From Alphaproteobacteria bacterium (GTDB taxonomy: Bacteria > Pseudomonadota > Alphaproteobacteria > Rhizobiales > Xanthobacteraceae), in assembly GCA_005884765.1 (NCBI GenBank), contig VAZV01000211.1, positions 1 through 41,539 of the forward strand: a stretch of 41,539 bases of DNA, read 5' to 3'. The stretch's first letter is position 1. Each line of letters opens with the position of its first letter. Below are positions 1 through 8,469 of this stretch, one piece after another. Below the pieces are notes generated by a model. The model made no database searches. It was not told where the DNA came from and saw nothing but the letters and a program-made list of their open reading frames with translations. Made by a program: the position numbers and the translations under genes.

Positions 1-64
1 CCATAGCGCCGTAGCGAGCGAGCGGCTTCGCGACCGCCAATCAATGACAGCACACGGCCAAAGT

Positions 65-106
65 GTTACCTATGTCTCCGGTATGAAACGTAACCCATGT
101 GTCCGG
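65..106. repeat. IS-end-like direct repeat
   Basis: Two imperfect 17-base copies lie 8 bases apart: GTTACCTATGTCTCCGG at 65-81 and GTAACCCATGTGTCCGG at 90-106. From memory this motif pair occurs at the outer ends of some IS481-like elements in rhizobia. No transposase is inside the window, so the element, if real, would lie to the left. Confidence is low. Confidence 0.3.
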
Positions 107-123
107 AACGGACCGGGCTAAAC

Positions 124-200
<77 letters not shown>

Positions 201-241
201 GTCGTGATTTTGCGCCACCCGCGCAAGATTTGTAGCCAAGA

Positions 242-275
242 CTTGTAACAATGGCTGCCTTGTAGCAATGGCTGC
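242..275. repeat. 17-bp tandem repeat upstream of tRNA-Arg
   Basis: Two adjacent 17-base units, CTTGTAACAATGGCTGC and CTTGTAGCAATGGCTGC, differ at one base. They lie 42 to 75 bases upstream of the mature 5' end of tRNA-Arg, where its promoter should be. Whether they affect transcription cannot be told from sequence. Confidence 0.6.
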
Positions 276-322
276 AGCGGCTAGCAACCTCGATGCAAGC
301 AGGCCAGGCACGAGCCTTCTCG

Positions 323-760
323 TCACGCGCGCGCAGCGCCGCGGTCCTCGTTGAGAACCACAGGCATCCAACGGTCCAGCCGCCGCTGGCGCCTTGCCTC
401 GGCGTCCTCACCCTCGTAGCTGACCGGGGTTGCCGATCTGGTGGCAAGCAGCGGGATCTGCAGCCCGGCGGCATTGATCGTAGCGAAGTGCCGGCTTTCA
501 TGCTCGATCACGGCGGCAACATAAACCCCGCAACGGGAGCATAGCAGGAAGTCCGCCGTCGCCTGGCCAAACCGATAGCGCGTCAACCGCTCTGTGCCGG
601 AGATACTGGCTTCGCCTGCCGGATCGGCGAATGTCTTCGCACCGTGCCGTCGGCAAAAGCCGCACTGGCATTCGCGCAACACGATCGCCGCCGGCTCGAC
701 ATTCGTGCGGATCGCAACGTGGACCTGTCCGCAGTGACAGGAACCAGACAATTGGGGCAT
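323..760 (-). CDS. GFA/CENP-V family zinc protein
   Basis: The 145-residue protein has the cysteine pattern of the GFA (glutathione-dependent formaldehyde-activating) family: a CHCG near the N-terminus, a CQCGFC block in the next 30 residues, and CSRCGVY about 75 residues in. In the family these cysteines bind two zinc ions. GFA proteins are small cytosolic enzymes or domains of mostly unknown substrate; the founding member condenses formaldehyde with glutathione, but most relatives are not proven to do so. I chose the ATG at 760 because the family fold begins just after it; an in-frame start at 775 adds five residues. The gene stands alone on the minus strand, with no glutathione-dependent formaldehyde dehydrogenase beside it. 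The fold call is firm, the substrate unknown. Confidence 0.85.
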   Translation of the reverse strand: MPQLSGSCHCGQVHVAIRTNVEPAAIVLRECQCGFCRRHGAKTFADPAGEASISGTERLTRYRFGQATADFLLCSRCGVYVAAVIEHESRHFATINAAGLQIPLLATRSATPVSYEGEDAEARRQRRLDRWMPVVLNEDRGAARA

Positions 761-1203
761 TGATCTCCTCCTCACAGGCAGACGAAATCAGCCGACGCCG
801 GTGTAAGGGGAGCTACCCGCAACCGGCGCACTTCATGATATCTAAGCAAGCGACCCTCTCGCGCAAATATCGCCGCCAGCGAGCGCACCTGGGCGCCGCG
901 GCTCCGCGCAAGAGGCGCGCGTGACCGAGATCGAACCCCTGCTCGCCGAGCAGCCTCAAAGCCACGATGAGGGGTGACGATGAGGTCCGCGATATTGTCG
1001 AACGATCGCCGCCATGATCATGGCGAGGTCAACGCGCCGGGAACAAGAATAGCCAGCGCCCTTTACGGTGGCGATCAATCGCATCGCCTGCGTCAAGAAA
1101 AAACCGCGGGAGCCGCTACGGAAAATTGTCCGGTTCCGGGGTTGCAGGCGGCCCCAAAATGGCAACAATCCGCTTGACGGAACCTGGCCGGGGACAGCCT
1201 TAA
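761..1203. other. Intergenic stretch, no gene seen
   Basis: About 440 bases separate the GFA gene (minus) from the exported-protein gene (plus), so the region should hold divergent promoters. I see only short overlapping open frames without family resemblance or ribosome-binding sites, and no RNA gene or terminator that I could defend. Confidence 0.5.
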
Positions 1204-1782
1204 GTGATTCGATCGCGCATAGCCGCGCTGCTCGTTGGAGCGACGGGCGCCCTCGTGGTGCTGCAACCGTCGCACGCGCACGCCCAATGGTGGACCAGCG
1301 GCCCCGTCGATTTCGAAGCATGTGCCGACGTCGCGGAGAAGTTGGCTACCAAGGAAGAGCGGACCTCGGCGCTCGCCGAATGCAACGCGAAATTCGCCGG
1401 CCGCCGCAAGCCTGGCGGCGGCTACACCTATTACGATTTCATGCAGGACCGGACCTTCGACATCGCGGGCCCGAATCCGACGCCGGAAGAGCAGAAGCAC
1501 ATCGACGAGCAATACACGGTCTATCTCGAGAAACAGCGGCGCAACAGCATCGCGGCGGCCTTTGCCGCAAAACAGCAGCAGGTGCAACAGCTGCAGCCGG
1601 TCTCGCTCCGCAGCGAATCCGTGCGCAGCGAATCTGAAAGAGTGCCGCTGCCGACCAGGCGGCCGAAGGCGGCGAACTGCGCGAAAAATTCGTTCTCGTG
1701 CGAATGGCCGCGGCTTTCGGAAGGGCTGAACGGGCTGAAGAAGCTGTTCACGTCGACGCCGAGCAAGGCCAAGCGCAGCTAA
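1204..1782 (+). CDS. Exported protein of unknown function
   Basis: The 192-residue protein opens with a clear signal peptide: basic MIRSR, a hydrophobic stretch, then AHA-Q as the likely cleavage site near residue 27. The mature part is hydrophilic. It has two cysteines in the first third (EACADV and AECNAK), a glycine/tyrosine patch (GGGYTYYDF), a glutamine-rich stretch near residue 125, and two more cysteines near the C-terminus. I do not recognise a catalytic motif. The start is GTG at 1204, chosen because it places the signal peptide at the N-terminus. The gene converges on the small exported protein on the other strand, with only seven bases between the stop codons. A periplasmic location is inferred. 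Confidence 0.7.
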   Translation: MIRSRIAALLVGATGALVVLQPSHAHAQWWTSGPVDFEACADVAEKLATKEERTSALAECNAKFAGRRKPGGGYTYYDFMQDRTFDIAGPNPTPEEQKHIDEQYTVYLEKQRRNSIAAAFAAKQQQVQQLQPVSLRSESVRSESERVPLPTRRPKAANCAKNSFSCEWPRLSEGLNGLKKLFTSTPSKAKRS

Positions 1783-1789
1783 ACGTCGA

Positions 1790-2002
1790 TCAGCGCGCGC
1801 CGTCGTGGATGCGTTTCGGATGATGCCGAGAGTGGAAAGCGCGCGGGGCCGGCTGATAGACCGTGGGGGCCGTCCTTGATTCCTGCAGCCGCGCGTCGTA
1901 ACCCGGCGATGGCGTCACCGTCGGCGGCACCGCACGAGCCGGTGCGATCCAAGCCAATCCCCCAGCCATGGTGACGGCCATGGCCGCATAGATCCGCTTC
2001 AT
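1790..2002 (-). CDS. Small exported protein
   Basis: This 70-residue protein begins MKRIYAAMAVTMAGG and continues as a short hydrophobic signal sequence with likely cleavage after ARA near residue 24. The mature peptide is about 45 residues, rich in proline, arginine and histidine. A strong purine-rich ribosome-binding site (GGAGGGCGAG) ends directly before the ATG at 2002, which decides this start over a longer frame. No family is recognised. It is downstream of the ketopantoate-reductase-like gene on the same strand, with a 90-base gap. It is probably a real secreted peptide, but the function is unknown. Confidence 0.6.
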   Translation of the reverse strand: MKRIYAAMAVTMAGGLAWIAPARAVPPTVTPSPGYDARLQESRTAPTVYQPAPRAFHSRHHPKRIHDGAR

Positions 2003-2092
2003 CTCGCCCTCCCACCTCGCGGCCTCGATGCATGCGACCGCGCGTTAAGCAAAATTGTGCCGGATCGGCGCGATTTCAAGGCAATGACCGCT

Positions 2093-3106
2093 TTATTGAA
2101 CGCGTGACGGCCGAATCTGCTCTGGCGTCAGTGCCGGCGAGCCTTGGCCTGCGGCCTCGGCCTGCCGGATCAACTCGACGACACGGCGCGACAGCGGCGC
2201 CTTCAGGCCATGCCGGTCCGCAATCGCGGTAATGACCCCTTGCAGATAATCGATTTCGGTGCGGCGGCCGCGCTGCAAGTCCTCCCACATCGACGAACGC
2301 GCCGCCGGGTCGATCTGCATGGTACGCCCAAGCAATAGGCCGAAGATGCCGTCGGGCAGCCGCAGTAGGGGCGGCATCCATGCGGGAGGGATCGGCGTCG
2401 GCGAGACCGGCGAAATCCCCTCCGCCCTTATCGCCACGAGCCCTTCCGTCATTTGATCGGCGAACAGCGCGCGCCATGGCCGCTGCGCAAGCTGCTCGCG
2501 CAGCGGCAGACCGGACAGCGCATTGAGCGCGTTGTTGAGATTGACGATCAGCTTGCCCCACTGCACGCCGACGATATTGCCGGTAGCGCGCATTTTCAGG
2601 CCGGGAACCGAAACTCTTTCCGCGGTCAAGGCTGCATCCTGCTCGACATAGATATCGCCCGAGGTCGAGCGATGAAACCGTCCCCCGCCGAGCGCGACCA
2701 CATTGAACGGCACCATCGCGCCCAACACCCGCCGCCCACCGAGCCGCTCGCGCAAGGCCGCAACATTGCCGACGCCGTTCTGCAAGGAGACGATGATGGC
2801 GTCGTCAGGCGCATGGCTTGCGATGGTATCCGCCATGCCGGCGGTGTCGGCGCTTTTGACCGTCGCCAGCACCACGGCGGCATCCCCGAAGATTGAAGGA
2901 TTATCCGACAACGAGAGCGCGCTCGCGGCAATCGTTCGGTCAAAGCCGTCGAAACTGGTCAGTCGCAGGCCGTGGGCCGCAATTTCGCCGATCACGCGCG
3001 GGCGCGCCAGCAAGGCGACCCGATGGCCGCCGGCCGCCAGCATGCCGCCGACGAAGCAGCCGATGCTGCCGGCGCCCGCCACGACGATCGGTCGGCCCGA
3101 ATTCAT
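2093..3106 (-). CDS. 2-dehydropantoate 2-reductase family
   Basis: The 337-residue protein has the two-domain layout of ketopantoate reductase (PanE/ApbA). A Rossmann NADP-binding loop GAGSIG lies at residues 11-16, followed by a central SLQNGVGN segment and the C-terminal helical domain with GVQWGKLIVNLNNALNA, where the family's catalytic lysine and nearby asparagines sit. The classical reaction is NADPH-dependent reduction of ketopantoate to pantoate in pantothenate synthesis. Many rhizobial paralogs of this family have other, unknown 2-oxoacid substrates, so the exact substrate is open. The start at 3106 is supported by GAGGGAAA just upstream; a longer frame to 3229 adds 41 unlikely residues. 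No other pantothenate gene is nearby. Confidence 0.85.
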   Translation of the reverse strand: MNSGRPIVVAGAGSIGCFVGGMLAAGGHRVALLARPRVIGEIAAHGLRLTSFDGFDRTIAASALSLSDNPSIFGDAAVVLATVKSADTAGMADTIASHAPDDAIIVSLQNGVGNVAALRERLGGRRVLGAMVPFNVVALGGGRFHRSTSGDIYVEQDAALTAERVSVPGLKMRATGNIVGVQWGKLIVNLNNALNALSGLPLREQLAQRPWRALFADQMTEGLVAIRAEGISPVSPTPIPPAWMPPLLRLPDGIFGLLLGRTMQIDPAARSSMWEDLQRGRRTEIDYLQGVITAIADRHGLKAPLSRRVVELIRQAEAAGQGSPALTPEQIRPSRVQ

Positions 3107-3276
3107 TGCGCTTTCCCTCGCTTGATGCAGCGCACCGATAGCAGAGCCCGCGTGCGCTGCCCAACGCGCAAATCCGGTCCGGCCGCCCCTTGCAACCCTC
3201 GCCTCGCAACCTCGCCTTGTAACCGTCATGGGCCGCCGTTATCCTTGCTGCCGGGCTGGTGCGGGAGGAGAGAACC

Positions 3277-3855
3277 ATGGGTTTACTCGACGTACTGAAC
3301 GGCATGCAGCAAGGCCCGCGCGGCCCCTCTAACCCGAGCGCGCAATCCAGCGGGGGAATGTCGCCGATGACGATGGCGATCCTCGGCCTGCTCGCCTGGA
3401 AGGCCATCAAACATATGACCGCGGGCCAGAGCGGCGCGCCGCCACAGCCGGCGCCCTCGCCTGCCGGCGGCGGAGCGAGCGGCGGCGGTCTCGGTGGTGG
3501 TCTTGGCGGTGGTCTTGGCAACATATTGAAGGGTCCGCTTGGCGGCCTGCTCGCGGGCGGTGCGGCCGGCAGCGTGATCAGCGGCGGGCTCGGCGACGTG
3601 CTCAAGCAACTGCAGCAGAGCGGCCAAGGCGACAAAGCCAATTCGTGGGTCGGGACCGGCGAGAACAAGCCGATCGCACCGGGCGATCTCGCCAACGCGC
3701 TCGGCGCCGACCAGATCAATACGCTGGCCTCGCAGAGCGGATTGTCGCGCGACGAGTTGCTCAATGGCCTCAGCCAGTATCTGCCGAAGGTGATCGATCA
3801 TCTGACCCCAGAGGGGCGGTTGCCGTCCGACAGCGAAGTGTCCACCCGGCTCTGA
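3277..3855 (+). CDS. YidB-like DUF937 protein
   Basis: The 192-residue protein begins MGLLDVLNGM, as YidB/DUF937 proteins do. A short hydrophobic helix (MTMAILGLLAWKAIKHM, about residues 28-44) comes next, then a glycine-rich linker of GGGLGGGLGGGLG type. The C-terminal domain includes WVGTGENKPI and a segment reading LGADQINTLASQSGLS, the conserved part of the family. The ATG at 3277 follows GGGAGGAGAG, a strong ribosome-binding site. The family's molecular role is not established. The glycine linker is coded by near-repeats and may vary in length between strains. The gene precedes the GlsB-like gene on the same strand by 59 bases, so the two may be co-transcribed. Confidence 0.85.
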   Translation: MGLLDVLNGMQQGPRGPSNPSAQSSGGMSPMTMAILGLLAWKAIKHMTAGQSGAPPQPAPSPAGGGASGGGLGGGLGGGLGNILKGPLGGLLAGGAAGSVISGGLGDVLKQLQQSGQGDKANSWVGTGENKPIAPGDLANALGADQINTLASQSGLSRDELLNGLSQYLPKVIDHLTPEGRLPSDSEVSTRL

Positions 3856-3914
3856 TCACGGCGTCAACGCTTGGGCTTTTGCGACTTTGCTTTTTTGAGG
3901 AAAGGACGACCACC

Positions 3915-4193
3915 ATGAGCGGCATTGTCTGGGTCATCATCGTCGGCTTTATTGCAGGCATCATCGCCCGCATGCTTTCGCCAGGGCCAAACAACCCGAG
4001 CGGATTCATCCTGACCACCGTGCTCGGCATTGCCGGCGCGTTCCTGGCGACCTGGATCGGCCAGGCCATCGGCCATTACGGTCCCGACCAGGGCGCGGGC
4101 TTCATCACCGCAACCATCGGCGCGCTGATCGTGCTGTTCATCTGGAACCGGCTGGTAGCGAGCGGCGTGATCTCCGATTTCGGCAGGAGGTGA
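3915..4193 (+). CDS. GlsB/YeaQ/YmgE stress membrane protein
   Basis: A 92-residue, three-helix membrane protein. It begins with a hydrophobic helix IVWVIIVGFIAGIIARM, then a conserved loop (SPGPNNPSGF), a second glycine/alanine helix (TTVLGIAGAFLATWIG), a polar turn with GPDQG, and a third helix TIGALIVLFIWNRL. This is the transglycosylase-associated/GlsB pattern at the usual length. In other bacteria such genes are stress-induced, but their biochemical role is unclear. The start is preceded by GAGGAAAGGACG. It follows the YidB-like gene closely and likely shares its transcript. Confidence 0.9.
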   Translation: MSGIVWVIIVGFIAGIIARMLSPGPNNPSGFILTTVLGIAGAFLATWIGQAIGHYGPDQGAGFITATIGALIVLFIWNRLVASGVISDFGRR

Positions 4194-4206
4194 CCCGCGT
4201 CGGCGG

Positions 4207-4989
4207 TCACGAAATCAGATGCATGCCGGCGTCCATGCGCACCAGTTCGCCGGTCATGTTGCTGGACGCGGGGGAAGCGAGGAAGCACACGAGCTGTGCG
4301 ATATCGTCCGCCGATGAGGCGACCTTGAGCGGCACTTTCGACACCACGGTGTCGCGCACCTGCTTGGCGCCGGCCTCGCCCCGGCCCTTGGTGAACCATG
4401 GCGTATCGATATAGCCGGGGCACACGGTGTTGACGCGGATCAGAGGCGCCAGCGCGCGGGCCAGCGAATAGGTGATGGTGTTGAGCGCGCCCTTGCTCGC
4501 GGCATAGGCCACCGAAGAGCCGACACCGCTGATGCCGGCTACGGAAGATATGTTGACCACCGCCGACGCCCGGCCCGAAGTTTTGGCGGCCGTCTCCAGC
4601 AACGTGCGCGCGGCGCGTATCATCTGGTATGGGCCGATGGTGTTGACGCCGAAGATGCGCTGGAAATCCTCGGCCGAAAGCCCGTCGAGATTGTCGTGCG
4701 CCATGTGCTTGGTGGTGCCGGCATTGTTGATCAGCGCGTCCAGCCGTCCCCATGGTGCTGCTGCGGCCACGATCTTCCTGCAGTCCACGTCGCGCGAGAC
4801 GTCACCCTGCACGACCACCACGTCGCTGCCGGCCTTGCGGCAGAGATCGGCGGTCTCTTCGGCTTCCTTCTTGCTGTTGGAATAGTTGACGACGATGCGC
4901 GCCCCGCCCCTGGCGAGGAGGCCTGCGGTCGCGGCTCCGAGACCCGATGCAGAACCCGTTACGATCGCGCACAATCCATCCTTCGACAT
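4207..4989 (-). CDS. SDR family oxidoreductase (FabG-like)
   Basis: The 260-residue protein is a classical short-chain dehydrogenase/reductase. It has the cofactor loop TGSASGLG at residues 11-18, NNAG at 88-91, NISSVAG at 146-152, and the catalytic Tyr162 and Lys166 in YAASK. Classical SDRs interconvert alcohols and ketones with NAD(P)H; here a 3-hydroxyacyl-CoA or related substrate is plausible given the neighbours. I chose the ATG at 4989 because AAGAGG lies eight bases upstream of it; the ATG at 4995 is only two bases from that site. It diverges from the acyl-CoA dehydrogenase operon, and the shared upstream region contains a 15-bp palindrome also found upstream of the solute-binding-protein gene. 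The exact substrate is unknown. Confidence 0.88.
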   Translation of the reverse strand: MSKDGLCAIVTGSASGLGAATAGLLARGGARIVVNYSNSKKEAEETADLCRKAGSDVVVVQGDVSRDVDCRKIVAAAAPWGRLDALINNAGTTKHMAHDNLDGLSAEDFQRIFGVNTIGPYQMIRAARTLLETAAKTSGRASAVVNISSVAGISGVGSSVAYAASKGALNTITYSLARALAPLIRVNTVCPGYIDTPWFTKGRGEAGAKQVRDTVVSKVPLKVASSADDIAQLVCFLASPASSNMTGELVRMDAGMHLIS

Positions 4990-5079
4990 CCGCATTTCCT
5001 CTTATTGTTTTGAGCTGGCCCGTTATTGCAGGTGGCGCTTTACCATATCGCGCGGCTAAGGGGCTGCAAATCCGACAAA

Positions 5080-5094
5080 CTCCGCTATGCGGAA
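5080..5094. promoter_or_regulatory. 15-bp palindromic operator candidate, copy 1
   Basis: CTCCGCTATGCGGAA is a near-perfect inverted repeat, lying 91 bases before the SDR start and 148 bases before the acyl-CoA dehydrogenase start. An almost identical palindrome, TTCCGCAAAGCGGAA, occurs at 13881-13895 in the other divergent promoter region of this cluster. The shape TTCCGC-N3-GCGGAA resembles sites of IclR-family regulators. The regulator assignment is inference; the shared motif is seen directly. Confidence 0.6.
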
Positions 5095-5241
5095 TTAATT
5101 CGCAGCCCGCATGGCCCCCTGCGGACAGCGCTTGTCACGGCTATGGCTTTTGCCCATCATAAAGCGCAAGAAAACATAAAGACCGCAGCTCGGGCCTAGC
5201 GGAATTACCGGACCTGAGCCAATTCAATATCGGGGAACGCC

Positions 5242-6306
5242 GTGGCGGAGAGTGAGAATATCGTCGTTGCGACCGCGGAGAAGATTTTTACCGATCTCGC
5301 CGACGCCCAGACCATCAATCGCGACAAAAACGGCGCGTGGAAAGCGCCGCTGTGGCAGGCGTTGACCGAAGCCGGCCTGCCGCTGTCCTGGGTGAGCGAA
5401 GACTGCGGCGGCTCGGGCGCGAGCCTTGCCGAAGGTTTTGGCGTGCTCGGCGCAGCCGGGCGGTTTGCGATCGCGGTGCCGCTCGCCGAAACCATGCTGG
5501 CGGGCTGGCTGCTCGCGCAAGCCAAGGTTTCCGCGCCCGAAGCCGAGATGACCGTCGCGCCCGCCGGCCCCAAGGACCGCATCACGCTCGATGCCGACGG
5601 CAGCCTTTCCGGCCGCGCGCGCGGCGTGCCCTTTGCCAGGGCGGCGAAGCACATCGCGGTGCTTGCAAGCAGCAGCATCGGCTTCACGATCGCGCTGGTC
5701 GATGCCGCAAAGGTACGGATCGAGGCCGGCCTCAACCTCGCCGGCGACAACAGCGATGCCGTGAGCTTCGATCATGTGCAGCCCGTTGCGATCAAGCCCG
5801 CGCCGAAGGGCTTCGACCAGACCACGCTGATGCTGATGGGCGCCGTCGCACGCTCCTTGCAGATCGCGGGCGCGCTGGAATCGATGCTCGACATCAGTGT
5901 CCGCTATTCCAACGAGCGCGTCGCGTTCGAGAAGAAGATTTCGAAATTCCAGGCGGTGCAGCACAATCTGGCACGGCTGGCCGGCGAGACCGCAGCCGCC
6001 ATGACCGCGGCAAGCTCGGCCGCCGACACCATCGCCAATGCGATTAGCTTCGACGACGCGGTTTTCCTGGAAGCGACCGCCGCAAAAATCCGTTGCGCGG
6101 AGGCTGCGGAAAAGAGCGCCGCCATCGCCCATCAGGTGCATGGTGCGATCGGCTACACGCTCGAACACATCCTGCATCGCTATACGATGCGCGCGCTGGC
6201 GTGGCGCGACGATTTCGGTTCCGAAAGCTACTGGGCGGTGGAACTGGGCAATCGCGTTGCCGCGCGCGGCGCCGACGAATTGTGGCCGCTGGTCGCCTCG
6301 CGCTAA
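5242..6306 (+). CDS. Acyl-CoA dehydrogenase, short subunit-like
   Basis: The 354-residue protein is an acyl-CoA dehydrogenase relative. The C-terminal helical domain is clear: RYSNERVAFEKKISKFQ near residue 225, then HQVHGAIGYTLEH near 295, both standard for the family. The N-terminal and middle domains are compact and poorly conserved, and the protein is shorter than typical homotetrameric enzymes (about 380-400). This is the look of the smaller partner in heteromeric acyl-CoA dehydrogenases, such as PimD-type or steroid-degrading alpha2beta2 enzymes. The start is GTG at 5242, which places the protein just after the preceding intergenic region; the ribosome-binding site is weak (GGGGAACGCC). 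A second, longer dehydrogenase follows after 28 bases, supporting a heteromeric FAD enzyme that oxidises acyl-CoA to enoyl-CoA. The substrate is unknown. Confidence 0.85.
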   Translation: MAESENIVVATAEKIFTDLADAQTINRDKNGAWKAPLWQALTEAGLPLSWVSEDCGGSGASLAEGFGVLGAAGRFAIAVPLAETMLAGWLLAQAKVSAPEAEMTVAPAGPKDRITLDADGSLSGRARGVPFARAAKHIAVLASSSIGFTIALVDAAKVRIEAGLNLAGDNSDAVSFDHVQPVAIKPAPKGFDQTTLMLMGAVARSLQIAGALESMLDISVRYSNERVAFEKKISKFQAVQHNLARLAGETAAAMTAASSAADTIANAISFDDAVFLEATAAKIRCAEAAEKSAAIAHQVHGAIGYTLEHILHRYTMRALAWRDDFGSESYWAVELGNRVAARGADELWPLVASR

Positions 6307-6334
6307 CCTTCAGGCAAGAAAGGTCGAGATTCAA

Positions 6335-7495
6335 ATGACCGCAGCCCTCCGTTTCGATCCCATCCGCCTGCCGCCCGAATGCGAAGTGTTGCGCAAGGAA
6401 GTGCGCGCTTTCCTCGCGGAAGAAGTCGCGAGGGGCACCTTCGATCCGCACAGCCCGCAAGGCCAGGACAGCGACGTTCCCGGTTTTTCCAAGCGCGTCG
6501 GCGAGCGCGGCTGGATCGGCATGACCTGGCCGAAGAAATACGGCGGACATGAGCGGAGTTTTCTCGAGCGCTACGTGGTGACCGAGGAAATGCGGGTCGC
6601 CAACGCGCCGACGCGGCGCTTCTTTGTGGCCGACCGGCAGAGCGGCCCGGTGCTTCTGAAATACGCCCCCGAGCACATCAAGATGGACATCCTGCCGCGC
6701 ATCTGCCGCGGCGAAGTATGTTTCTCGATCGGCATGAGCGAGCCCAATTCCGGCTCCGACCTGTTCGCCGCCAAGACCAAGGCAACCAAGACCGATGGCG
6801 GCTATTTGATCAACGGCACAAAGATATGGACCTCGGCCGCCCATGTCGCCAATTACATGCTGGCGATCTTCCGTACCTCGCCACCGACCAAGGAAAACCG
6901 CCGCCACGGGCTGACGCAGTTTCTGGTCGACATGAAGACGCCGGGCATCAAGGTCAATCCGATCGGTCAACTAACCGGCAAGGCAGACTTCAACGAGGTG
7001 GTGTTCACGGATGCTTTCGTGCCGGACGATCATGCGCTTGGCGAAATCGACGGCGCCTGGAAACAGGCGACCAGCGAACTCGCCTATGAACGCAGCGGGC
7101 CGGAGCGCTTCCTGGAAACCTATTACGTGCTGACCGAACTCGTGCGCGCGCTGGGCGAAGCGCCGGACACGCGCGGCGCCGAGGGCATCGGACGATTGGT
7201 CGCGCAGCTTCACACCATGCGCCGCATGTCGGTGTCGGTCGCTGGCATGCTGCATGCCGGCAAGGAGCCGGTGGTCGAGGCCTCGATCGTCAAGGACATC
7301 GGCACCGTGTGGGAACAGCAATTGCCGCAGCGGGTGCGCGATCTCGCCGCCTTCGTCGAGCCGGACGCCTCCAACCACGAAATCCTCGACACGGTGTTGC
7401 CGTTCGCGATGAAGGTCGCGCCCAAATTGACGATCCAGGGCGGCACCACGGAGGTGCTGCGCGGCATCATCGCGCGCGGGCTCGGCTTGCGCTGA
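6335..7495 (+). CDS. Acyl-CoA dehydrogenase, long subunit-like
   Basis: The 386-residue protein is a full-length acyl-CoA dehydrogenase. FAD/substrate-binding motifs are visible: FSIGMSEPNSGSDLF around residue 130, the KIWTSAAHVANYM strand near 165, and a C-terminal IQGGTTEVLRGIIARGLGL, where the GGTTEVLR pattern contacts FAD. A glutamate in LAYERSGPERF (about residue 250) sits where isovaleryl- and long-chain-type enzymes place their catalytic base. The ATG at 6335 follows AAGAAAGG. It lies between the short dehydrogenase and a crotonase gene with gaps of 28 and 17 bases, a tight operon. Electrons would go to ETF, which is not encoded here. Confidence 0.93.
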   Translation: MTAALRFDPIRLPPECEVLRKEVRAFLAEEVARGTFDPHSPQGQDSDVPGFSKRVGERGWIGMTWPKKYGGHERSFLERYVVTEEMRVANAPTRRFFVADRQSGPVLLKYAPEHIKMDILPRICRGEVCFSIGMSEPNSGSDLFAAKTKATKTDGGYLINGTKIWTSAAHVANYMLAIFRTSPPTKENRRHGLTQFLVDMKTPGIKVNPIGQLTGKADFNEVVFTDAFVPDDHALGEIDGAWKQATSELAYERSGPERFLETYYVLTELVRALGEAPDTRGAEGIGRLVAQLHTMRRMSVSVAGMLHAGKEPVVEASIVKDIGTVWEQQLPQRVRDLAAFVEPDASNHEILDTVLPFAMKVAPKLTIQGGTTEVLRGIIARGLGLR

Positions 7496-7512
7496 TCAAA
7501 CGAGGGACCAAC

Positions 7513-8313
7513 ATGAGCACATTCACGGATATCGGCGTCGAGAAGCACGGCCATGTCGGCCTCATCGAAATCCGCAAGCCGCCGCTTAATTTCTTCGATG
7601 TCGCCCTGATCAACCATATCGCGGACGCGCTGGAAGAATTCGATCGCGATATCGAAATCCGCTGTTCGGTTCTCGCCGCCCAGGGCAAGGCATTCTGCGC
7701 CGGCGCCAATTTCAACGATCCGGCACGGCAAGAGCAGGAAGCGCGCGCCCAAAACGATCCGGCGTCCAACCTGCCGATCAACCACCTTTACGTCCAGGCC
7801 GTGCGGATCTTCCGCAACCAGAAGCCGATCGTCGCCGCCGTGCATGGCGCGGCGATCGGCGGCGGATTGGGGCTTGCGGTCTCCGCCGATTTTCGCGTCA
7901 CCTGCCCGGAGGCGCGGTTTTCGGCGAACTTCACCAAGCTAGGCTTCCATCCGGGTTTTGGATTGACGGCGACGCTTCCCGAACTGATCGGCAAGAACAA
8001 TGCCGAACTGATGTTTTATACCAGCCGGCGCGTCACCGGCGAGGAAGCTTATCGTTGGGGCCTTGCCAATGTGCTGGTGCCGCAGGACCAGGTGCGCAGC
8101 GAGGCCATGAAGCTCGCACAAGAGATCGCGGAGTGCTCGCCGCTCGGCCTGGTCTCGACCCGCGCCACCATGCGCGCCGGCCTCGCCGAGCGCGTGCTCG
8201 CCGCCACCAATCACGAACTGGTCGAGCAGACCAAGCTCCGCGCCACCGAGGACTTCAAGGAAGGCGTCAAGGCCACCACCGAACGCCGCGTCGCCAATTT
8301 CAGGGGGCGGTAG
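7513..8313 (+). CDS. Crotonase-fold protein lacking both hydratase Glu
   Basis: The 266-residue protein has the crotonase fold: FCAGANF near residue 61 for the first oxyanion-hole loop, and AAVHGAAIGGGLGLA near 112 for the second. In rat enoyl-CoA hydratase, catalytic Glu144 is in GGGCELA and Glu164 in QPEILLG. The corresponding positions here read GGGLGLA and SANFTKLGF, so neither glutamate is present. The protein therefore may not be a standard hydratase; isomerase, hydrolase or lyase activity in the same family is possible. The ATG at 7513 follows GAGGGACC. It is the third gene of the dehydrogenase operon. The alignment was made by eye. Confidence 0.85.
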   Translation: MSTFTDIGVEKHGHVGLIEIRKPPLNFFDVALINHIADALEEFDRDIEIRCSVLAAQGKAFCAGANFNDPARQEQEARAQNDPASNLPINHLYVQAVRIFRNQKPIVAAVHGAAIGGGLGLAVSADFRVTCPEARFSANFTKLGFHPGFGLTATLPELIGKNNAELMFYTSRRVTGEEAYRWGLANVLVPQDQVRSEAMKLAQEIAECSPLGLVSTRATMRAGLAERVLAATNHELVEQTKLRATEDFKEGVKATTERRVANFRGR

Positions 8314-8321
8314 CTTTCTTC

Positions 8322-8455
8322 CCTTCTCCCCTTGTGGGAGAAGGTGGCGTGGACGCAGTCCGCGCCGGATGAGGGGTTTGCATCCGCGGATAGAGACCCC
8401 TCGCCCGCCTTCGCTTCGCTCAGGCACCCTCTCCCACAAAGGGAGAGGGGAAAGC
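8322..8455. repeat. Palindromic intergenic repeat
   Basis: The stretch begins CCCTTCTCCCCTTGTGGGAG and ends with the matching inverted arm CTCCCACAAAGGGAGAGGGG. Inside are further inverted segments (GATGAGGGGTT and AGACCCCTCGCCC). It fills the gap between the convergent crotonase and acyl-CoA synthetase genes. Repeats of this form are widespread in Bradyrhizobium and Rhodopseudomonas intergenic DNA and could act as a bidirectional terminator here. Confidence 0.75.
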
Positions 8456-8469
8456 AGCAGGCGCGACGG

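Noticed and set aside
956..1321. 121-codon minus-strand frame overlapping the exported-protein gene
   Set aside because: It is antisense to a signal-peptide-bearing gene and has no recognisable motif.
5224..6177. 317-codon minus-strand frame opposite the short acyl-CoA dehydrogenase
   Set aside because: The plus strand encodes a recognisable dehydrogenase; the reverse frame has no family pattern.
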